Source of the DNA: Gudongella sp964575895
GTDB taxonomy: Bacteria; Bacillota; Clostridia; Tissierellales; Tissierellaceae
Reading direction: 5' to 3'
Assembly: GCA_964575895.1 (NCBI GenBank)
Contig: CAZNTE010000015.1
Span: 4,897 to 68,896 of the forward strand
Length of the DNA stretch: 64,000 bases
The notes below the pieces were generated by a model. That model had not been told where the DNA came from. It worked only from the letters and a program-made list of their open reading frames with translations, and searched no databases. The position numbers and the translations under genes were made by a program. Below, piece after piece: positions 59,124 through 64,000 of this stretch. Position 1 is the first letter of the stretch; each line of letters begins with the position of its first letter.

Positions 59124-59996
59124 CTAGTCCTGATTTTCCAAGTCTATGTTCATTACTTTAGCTGTAGTTCTAATTACCTCATAATCAGCATCAGTTGATT
59201 CAACAAAACCATACATATTGAAGAGGTCACTTAGTAACTTAATACCATCTTCACTTTTTGCAATGTCAAGTAAGGCTTCCTGAATCTTGATTCTCATATC
59301 CTCATCCATGCTTCCACTTACTGTGACACTAATATTAGGTATATTTTCAGTATAGCCCAATATAGTTGTTTCTTCCAGTGCATTAGGAAATTCATCTATA
59401 TATCTCTCTCTTACATCAACAAAAGTAGTGGCAACATCAACATCCTTGTTTAAGAGTAGCTGAAGTGACTTATCATGGCCTCCACTAAAGACATAATCGA
59501 TGTCATTTTCAATGTCGATTCCTTGGGTTATAAGATGTGCTCCAGGAAAGAGATAGCCAGATGTAGATGATGGGTCTACAAATCCCACTATTTTTCCCCT
59601 TAAATCATCAAAACTTTCAATACCACTGTCATTTCTAACAATGAACTGAGATCTGTAAAAGGCATCTCCACTTTTGTTCAGAGAGGTAAGAATAACCTGG
59701 GCATCACTTTCCTGATTGGCTAGTACATAGGCAAATGGGGGTATAAAACCAAAATCCACCTGGCCTGATCCCAACCCTTCAACAACTCCAACATAATTTG
59801 TAGCTGTAAAGCCTTCTACCTTAATGCCAAGTTTTTCTGATAACATAGCTGTTAAAGGTTCCACAGATTCAATTAAAGTATCTCCATCCCTCATGGGTAC
59901 AAAGCCCATTGTAATAACTTCTTCCTTTTCCTTACTACAACCAGTTCCTGCTAGTACAAGTGAAATAATCAAAAAACCTAATAATAATCTTTTCAT
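59124..59996 (-). CDS. phnD: Phosphonate-type ABC transporter substrate-binding lipoprotein
   Basis: 290 residues, ATG after GGAGGTTTTACC. Lipobox 'LAGTGC', Cys20. PhnD fold: 'TMGFVPMRDGDTLIESVEPL', 'VEGLGSGQVDFGFIPPFAYV', 'GKIVGFVDPSSTSGYLFPGA', 'FSGGHDKSLQLLLNKDVDVA'. The 'DPSSTSGYLFP' loop is the phosph(on)ate-binding signature of the family. First gene of phnDCE behind a consensus promoter. Confidence 0.94.
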   Translation of the reverse strand: MKRLLLGFLIISLVLAGTGCSKEKEEVITMGFVPMRDGDTLIESVEPLTAMLSEKLGIKVEGFTATNYVGVVEGLGSGQVDFGFIPPFAYVLANQESDAQVILTSLNKSGDAFYRSQFIVRNDSGIESFDDLRGKIVGFVDPSSTSGYLFPGAHLITQGIDIENDIDYVFSGGHDKSLQLLLNKDVDVATTFVDVRERYIDEFPNALEETTILGYTENIPNISVTVSGSMDEDMRIKIQEALLDIAKSEDGIKLLSDLFNMYGFVESTDADYEVIRTTAKVMNIDLENQD

Positions 59997-60029
59997 GGTA
60001 AAACCTCCTTCTCTTATCTTCCTAAGTTA

Positions 60030-60058
60030 ATTATATATCAATACATGCAAAGAATCAA
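60030..60058 (-). promoter_or_regulatory. Sigma-A-type promoter of phnDCE
   Basis: On the minus strand: TTGATT (60058-60053), 17 bases, TATAAT (60035-60030), 34 bases before the phnD start. Confidence 0.75.
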
Positions 60059-60393
60059 TACACTTTAAAGCAAACTAGAAAGCGTACCGAAACGTATGGA
60101 TACAGTTAACAATAGCCTTAAAGTTGAGATCTTGTAAGGATGTAATGGATTTAGTAAGAAGAGATAGGGTGTAATTAGTAATAAGTTCCTTAGTTCTTAT
60201 TAAAAATTCCTACTTGTATTCAATCCATAGTTCAAATGAAGGATGACAAATCCTCATAGAAAATATTCTAAAAATCCTAATCTAGCTTCTAATCTGATAT
60301 AATATAGTAAAGTACTAAAAGCTGGGACAAAAATTACAATAATTAGAAGAAAGGAGCATATGAGTCTATACTAGTAGATCATAGAAGAAAATT
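60059..60393. other. Intergenic region between phnD and the peptidase gene
   Basis: No ORF beyond a 4-codon frame (60360-60374, Met-Ser-Leu-Tyr-stop) placed behind a strong AAGGAG (60351-60356), 38 bases before the peptidase start, which itself has only a weak site. TGATATAATATAG (60295-60307) could be a -10 element. Confidence 0.35.
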
Positions 60394-61509
60394 ATGGATA
60401 ATATTAATATTTTAGAAGAGTTTATGAAAATTGTATCCATTGATGCCTTTCCCAGGAATGAGAGAGACGTTGCAGATTATGTAATTAATGAACTGAGAAA
60501 ACTCTCATACTATGTTGAAGAAGATGATGCAGGTGAAAAGTTAGGTGGAAATACGGGAAATATCTATGCTGTAAAAAGAGGTAACACCAGTAAAAGTTTA
60601 ATGATTTCAGCCCACTTGGATAGGGTTGAAAATGGATTGGGGATAAGACCTAGAATTCTTGATGGAAAAATAGTAAGCAGTGGGGATACTATTCTGGCAG
60701 CTGATGATATAGCAGGAGTGGCAGCCATACTATATGGGATAAGAAAGGCTGAGAAAGAATTAAAGGATCTACCCACTATAGAATTGGTATTCACAGTGTG
60801 TGAGGAAAGAGGCCTATTGGGGGCTAAGGAATTTGACTGTTCCAGGATTACCTCTAAAGAAGCATATGTATTGGATGGGACAGGAGATTTTGGCAGGATA
60901 ATAAACCAGTCAGCAAACAAGGCTCTTGTTCAAGTAGAATTCTTTGGAAGGGCAGCCCATGCAGGAATGAATCCTGAAAAGGGAGTTAATGCTATCTTTG
61001 CAGCCTTTAAGTGCATGCATGATCTAAAGGAAGGTAGACTGGATTTTGATGCTACTTCCAACTTTGGAAGTATTTTAGGTGGGGCAGATAATATCGGGAC
61101 AGTATGTGATTATGTAAAACTTAGAGCAGAGGCAAGAAATCTGGATCTTAATAATCTCTTATCCTACATAGACTATGTAGACAATCACATAAAGGATAGG
61201 ATAGGAGCCACAGGAGCTGAATATAAGTTAAGTTACACCATTGACTATAAGGGGTTTAAGATTGATGAGGATCATCATTCAATAAGGAAGTTAAAGAAGA
61301 TTATTAGTCAACTGGGATATGCGCCAAGAGTTGAATTTGATATGGCAGGGTTTGATGCAAATCTATTTAATGAAAAGGGTGTACTTTCCATCCCCTTGGC
61401 CATGGGATATCAAAATCCTCATTCCAAGGATGAGTATATTAAGGTGGATCATTTAATAGCAGCAGGGGAACTGGTATATAAGCTTATTGGGGAATATTCT
61501 CTGGACTAG
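60394..61509 (+). CDS. M20-family peptidase (tripeptidase PepT/M20B-like)
   Basis: 371 residues. Metal residues visible: H74 and D76 ('SAHLDRV'), the bridging Asp in 'ILAADDIAG' (104/105), the catalytic Glu pair 'CEERGLLG' (137/138), and the C-terminal His in 'YQNPHSKDEYI'. The dimerisation domain starts near 'AHAGMNPEKGVNA'. Similar to the 'peptidase T-like' subgroup that removes N-terminal residues from di/tripeptides in the cytoplasm. The start codon lacks a good ribosome binding site; a strong one 38 bases upstream leads into a 4-codon leader. Confidence 0.88.
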   Translation: MDNINILEEFMKIVSIDAFPRNERDVADYVINELRKLSYYVEEDDAGEKLGGNTGNIYAVKRGNTSKSLMISAHLDRVENGLGIRPRILDGKIVSSGDTILAADDIAGVAAILYGIRKAEKELKDLPTIELVFTVCEERGLLGAKEFDCSRITSKEAYVLDGTGDFGRIINQSANKALVQVEFFGRAAHAGMNPEKGVNAIFAAFKCMHDLKEGRLDFDATSNFGSILGGADNIGTVCDYVKLRAEARNLDLNNLLSYIDYVDNHIKDRIGATGAEYKLSYTIDYKGFKIDEDHHSIRKLKKIISQLGYAPRVEFDMAGFDANLFNEKGVLSIPLAMGYQNPHSKDEYIKVDHLIAAGELVYKLIGEYSLD

Positions 61510-61828
61510 AAAAGGTAGAAGTTACTTGGGAGAAATTCATTGTATTAATGATTTAAGAATACTAATACCATATAATAAGAAAAATAATGTAGTAACTAAT
61601 ATAATATGGAGCTAGTTTGTCATGTTAGCAAAATACTATAATTGCTGATCCTATAAGGTCTAAGCTTAGAACTACAATTAATAGGGATATGCGATTTGTT
61701 ATATTGAGAGATAAAATTTACAATCTTATTTGCTAATGAACAACATAAAAGTATACATAACTTAAGTATCATATTAATGGAAAATATGAAGGAAAAGGAG
61801 GAAATACTTAGTAAAGTATTATAAGGAT
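61510..61828. other. Intergenic region upstream of fumC with a 15-codon leader ORF
   Basis: AT-rich; no gene longer than the frame 61777-61824 (15 codons, MENMKEKEEILSKVL). That frame contains the only strong AAGGAGG (61795-61801) and stops 4 bases before the fumC ATG. No other structure seen. Confidence 0.4.
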
Positions 61829-63211
61829 ATGGGAAAATATAAGATATATTTTGATACTATGGGACAAGTAAAAGTCCCCTCAGAAGTTTATTGGGGGGCA
61901 CAAACACAAAGAAGTATTGATAATTTCAAGATAGGAAAGGAAGTAATGCCCCTTGAAATTATCAAAGCCTTGGCAATAATCAAGAAAGCAGTGGCAATGG
62001 TAAACCTTAATAATGGTTTACTTGATGAACAAACTGCAGAAGCAATTATCAAGTCAGCAGATGAAATAATAGTGGGACAATTAAACCAGCACTTTCCCTT
62101 ACTGGTCTGGCAAACAGGCAGTGGTACTCAGACCAATATGAATGTTAATGAAGTAATTGCCAATAGGAGCAATGAAATATTGGGCAAAGATTTGGTTCAT
62201 CCAAATGATCATGTAAATAAGTCCCAAAGTTCCAATGACACCTTCCCAACTGCCATGCATATATCAGCTGTATTAGCCTTGGACTCAAAGTTAAAACCTG
62301 CAATAAGTAGCCTTATTGAAACTATGGATACTTTAATTACACAAAACAAGGATATTATAAAGATTGGTAGAACACATTTGCAGGATGCAACTCCCCTAAC
62401 TATGGGGCAGGAAATCAGTGGGTGGAAGAGGATGTTAGAGAAATCACTATTGATGATGGATGATTCTATTAAGCATCTTAATGAGTTAGCAATAGGTGGA
62501 ACTGCTGTGGGAACAGGCCTTAATACTTTGGTTGGCTTTGATAGGGCAGTAGTTGATGAAATCAACAAGTACACATCTATGGAATTTGTTCCAGCTGAGA
62601 ATAAGTTTCACTCATTAACATCTAAAGATGAGTTGGTATTTGCCCATGGAGGGTTGAAGGCTCTAGCTATGGATCTAATTAAAATAGGGAACGACATTAG
62701 GTTTCTTGCCAGTGGACCAAGAAGTGGCTTGGGAGAATTGCTGCTACCAGAAAATGAACCTGGAAGTTCCATAATGCCAGGAAAAGTTAACCCAACCCAA
62801 GTTGAGGCTTTGACCATGGTATGTGCCCAGGTATTAGGTCATGATACTACCATAGGTTTTGCTGCATCACAGGGAAACTTCCAGCTTAATGTATATATGC
62901 CAGTTATAATATATAACTTTTTGAAATCAGTGGAATTACTTGCTGATGCCATTAATTCTTTTAATCACAAGTGCTGCAAGGGAATAAAGGCTAATACAAG
63001 TAAGATAAAACAAAACTTGGACAACTCCTTGATGCTGGTTACTGCACTAAATCCATATATTGGGTATGAAAATGCAGCCAGGATTTCTAAGAAGGCACAT
63101 AAGGAAGGGACAACTCTTAAAGAAGCAGCCTTAGAATTAAATTTACTAACCAGTGAAGAATTTGATAGAATTGTACAACCTATTAAGATGATAGAACCTA
63201 AAAGAAAGTAA
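61829..63211 (+). CDS. fumC: Class II fumarate hydratase
   Basis: 460 residues, standard length. 'MGQVKVPSEVYWGAQTQRSI' (residues ~9-28), fumarase-specific 'QTGSGTQTNMNVNEVIANRS', active-site 'HPNDHVNKSQSSNDTFPTAM', 'GRTHLQDATPLTMGQE', and the family signature 'GSSIMPGKVNPTQVE'. The 'TGSGTQTNMN' loop separates it from aspartase (which has GAGTS). It reversibly hydrates fumarate to malate, oxygen-stable, in the cytoplasm. It stands alone with its own terminator and a leader peptide. Confidence 0.96.
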   Translation: MGKYKIYFDTMGQVKVPSEVYWGAQTQRSIDNFKIGKEVMPLEIIKALAIIKKAVAMVNLNNGLLDEQTAEAIIKSADEIIVGQLNQHFPLLVWQTGSGTQTNMNVNEVIANRSNEILGKDLVHPNDHVNKSQSSNDTFPTAMHISAVLALDSKLKPAISSLIETMDTLITQNKDIIKIGRTHLQDATPLTMGQEISGWKRMLEKSLLMMDDSIKHLNELAIGGTAVGTGLNTLVGFDRAVVDEINKYTSMEFVPAENKFHSLTSKDELVFAHGGLKALAMDLIKIGNDIRFLASGPRSGLGELLLPENEPGSSIMPGKVNPTQVEALTMVCAQVLGHDTTIGFAASQGNFQLNVYMPVIIYNFLKSVELLADAINSFNHKCCKGIKANTSKIKQNLDNSLMLVTALNPYIGYENAARISKKAHKEGTTLKEAALELNLLTSEEFDRIVQPIKMIEPKRK

Positions 63212-63292
63212 GGCTGCTAGATTTCTATTAAGCATGGACACTTAGTAAAGAGAAGAAATTAACTCAATTAGAAACAAGGATTAATATACAAT

Positions 63293-63356
63293 AATCCCCT
63301 TGGACTACCAGATATAATGTTGACTTTGACTGGTAGTCTCAAGGGGGTTTGTTCCT
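63293..63356 (+). terminator. Terminator of fumC
   Basis: AATCCCCTTGGACTACCAG (63293-63311) pairs with CTGGTAGTCTCAAGGGGGTT (63330-63349; one mismatch region), then TGTTCCTTGTT. Confidence 0.75.
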
Positions 63357-63436
63357 TGTTAATCTAGTTGTTTATACAGCCATTCTTAATTCACAGCAAA
63401 CTCTATTATTTAAATCTTCTTTAAGAATATCTTCTA

Positions 63437-63784
63437 CTAATTTTTATTTGTATCTTCAATAACAGCCTTTAATTCTTCCTCAATTATTTCTCCAATAGCT
63501 AATAGTTTACTATCATTGAAGACCTCCATAAGTGCCTTAGGTTTAATCAAACCAAGGAAGATCTTTTCATCTTTCTCATAAACTGCCATCTTACAAGGAA
63601 GGAATAATCCTGCCTCCATATTTATATCAAGGATAACTTTTGCATGTCCAGGATTACATACTTCAAGTACATTGATGTTTCCACTAAAGTCCTGTCCCTT
63701 ACTCCTTAGGGTCTCCTGAATATCCAATTCCCAAAGAATCCCATAGCCTGCGGCTGCAATAAAAGAAAGATTAGGTATAAACAA
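63437..63784 (-). pseudogene. DUF302-domain protein lacking its N-terminal part
   Basis: 115 residues with a TTG start and no ribosome binding site. The body is a clear DUF302 domain: 'YGILWELDIQETLRSKG', 'INVLEVCNPGHAKVILDINM', 'AGLFLPCKMAVYEKDEKIFL'. Full-length homologues have ~25 more residues forming the first strand and helix before 'GFGVLWE'. Here these are replaced by an unrelated 'MFIPNLSFIAAAG'. No matching sequence is seen upstream in other frames. It may be a truncated relic, or a start codon further on may give a shortened protein. Confidence 0.6.
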
Positions 63785-63914
63785 ATAGGAATAGGAGAAT
63801 TAAGATTTTAAAATAATCACTGCAATAGACAATGGCCTTTCTAGAATCTAAGTAAGGGAGTCAATTTTGGCAAGCTCTATTAGTTAAGATTCATTAGATT
63901 AAAGAATCGATCTC

Positions 63915-63942
63915 AAGTCACAAAATACCAATTTTGTGACTT
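63915..63942 (+). terminator. Terminator-like hairpin at the intron insertion site
   Basis: AAGTCACAAAAT (63915-63926), loop ACCA, ATTTTGTGACTT (63931-63942): perfect 12-bp stem. TCGGTTT follows, then intron-like sequence from 63950. Confidence 0.7.
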
Positions 63943-63949
63943 TCGGTTT

Positions 63950-64000
63950 GTATGACGGGCATGCCTTCTGTCTGTGGTGAAAGTCCACAAGGGGCGTAGT
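63950..64000 (+). mobile_element. 5' end of a group II intron (probably IIC), truncated by the window edge
   Basis: GTATGACGGGCATG at 63950 matches the 5' end of group IIC introns such as that of Oceanobacillus iheyensis (GTGTGCCCGGCATG, recalled) at 11 of the first 15 positions. 'GTCTGTGGTGAAAGTCC' follows in the place of its 'GTCTATAGGGTGAGAGTCC'. Position right after a terminator-like hairpin is the known IIC target preference. The reverse transcriptase would lie beyond the window. Confidence 0.65.

Noticed and set aside
1..64000. CRISPR arrays, prophage or plasmid replication genes
   Set aside because: No regularly spaced direct repeats, cas genes, phage structural genes or replication initiator genes were seen.

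Overview
The window is low-GC DNA from an anaerobic Gram-positive bacterium, most likely Clostridia or Tissierellia. The evidence is S-layer-homology (SLH) proteins, a SigI/RsgI pair, a bifurcating-type [FeFe] hydrogenase, an electron-confurcating lactate dehydrogenase/Etf complex, a CC/Se-motif protein, strong AGGAGG ribosome binding sites and the absence of respiratory genes. Species was not determined.

Layout. 0-10 kb: the end of one SLH protein, a 1495-residue SLH/GLUG surface protein, tRNA-Arg(UCG), sigI-rsgI with a candidate self-regulated promoter, and a PAS/GAF/GGDEF/HD-GYP signalling protein. 10-22.7 kb: a prenyltransferase-like alpha-toroid protein, homoserine dehydrogenase, a PrpR-type sigma-54 activator, then a sigma-54 promoter driving a tripartite tricarboxylate transporter (TctCBA), an IlvD/Edd dehydratase, a split UxaA-type dehydratase, a LarA-like racemase/epimerase and a DapA-family aldolase. 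This reads as import and breakdown of a hydroxy or sugar acid to pyruvate. 22.9-29.5 kb: AbrB-type and AEC-type membrane proteins, an AraC regulator, and FAD lactate (2-hydroxyacid) dehydrogenase with EtfB and ferredoxin-EtfA. 29.7-35.2 kb: a universal stress protein, a CC/Se protein, and HydC-HydB-HydA hydrogenase preceded by two Rex-like sites. Together the last two blocks would link lactate oxidation, NADH, ferredoxin and H2.

35.4-42.6 kb: a second TctCBA transporter with a DUF6282 hydrolase, a GalB-like PIG-L protein, an RraA/CHA-aldolase-like protein, a DUF1932 dehydrogenase and a GntR/FCD regulator. The gene set resembles the lower half of the protocatechuate/gallate meta-cleavage route (4-oxalomesaconate to pyruvate plus oxaloacetate) but has no oxygenase. 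It is the best candidate here for an undescribed anaerobic pathway.

42.7-56.7 kb: an accessory stretch with a stress protein, an RloA/RloB-like pair whose rloB carries an in-frame stop, a NitT/TauT-type ABC transporter, small housekeeping genes, a pilin gene with an in-frame stop, an HTH-nuclease fusion, a C-terminally cut AlbA-type protein and an insertion-sequence transposase. 56.8-64 kb: a phnDCE ABC transporter (PhnE double-length), an M20 tripeptidase-like protein, fumarase FumC, an N-terminally cut DUF302 protein, and at the right edge what looks like the 5' end of a group IIC intron directly after a terminator-like hairpin.

All calls come from reading the sequence and from family knowledge; no database search was run.
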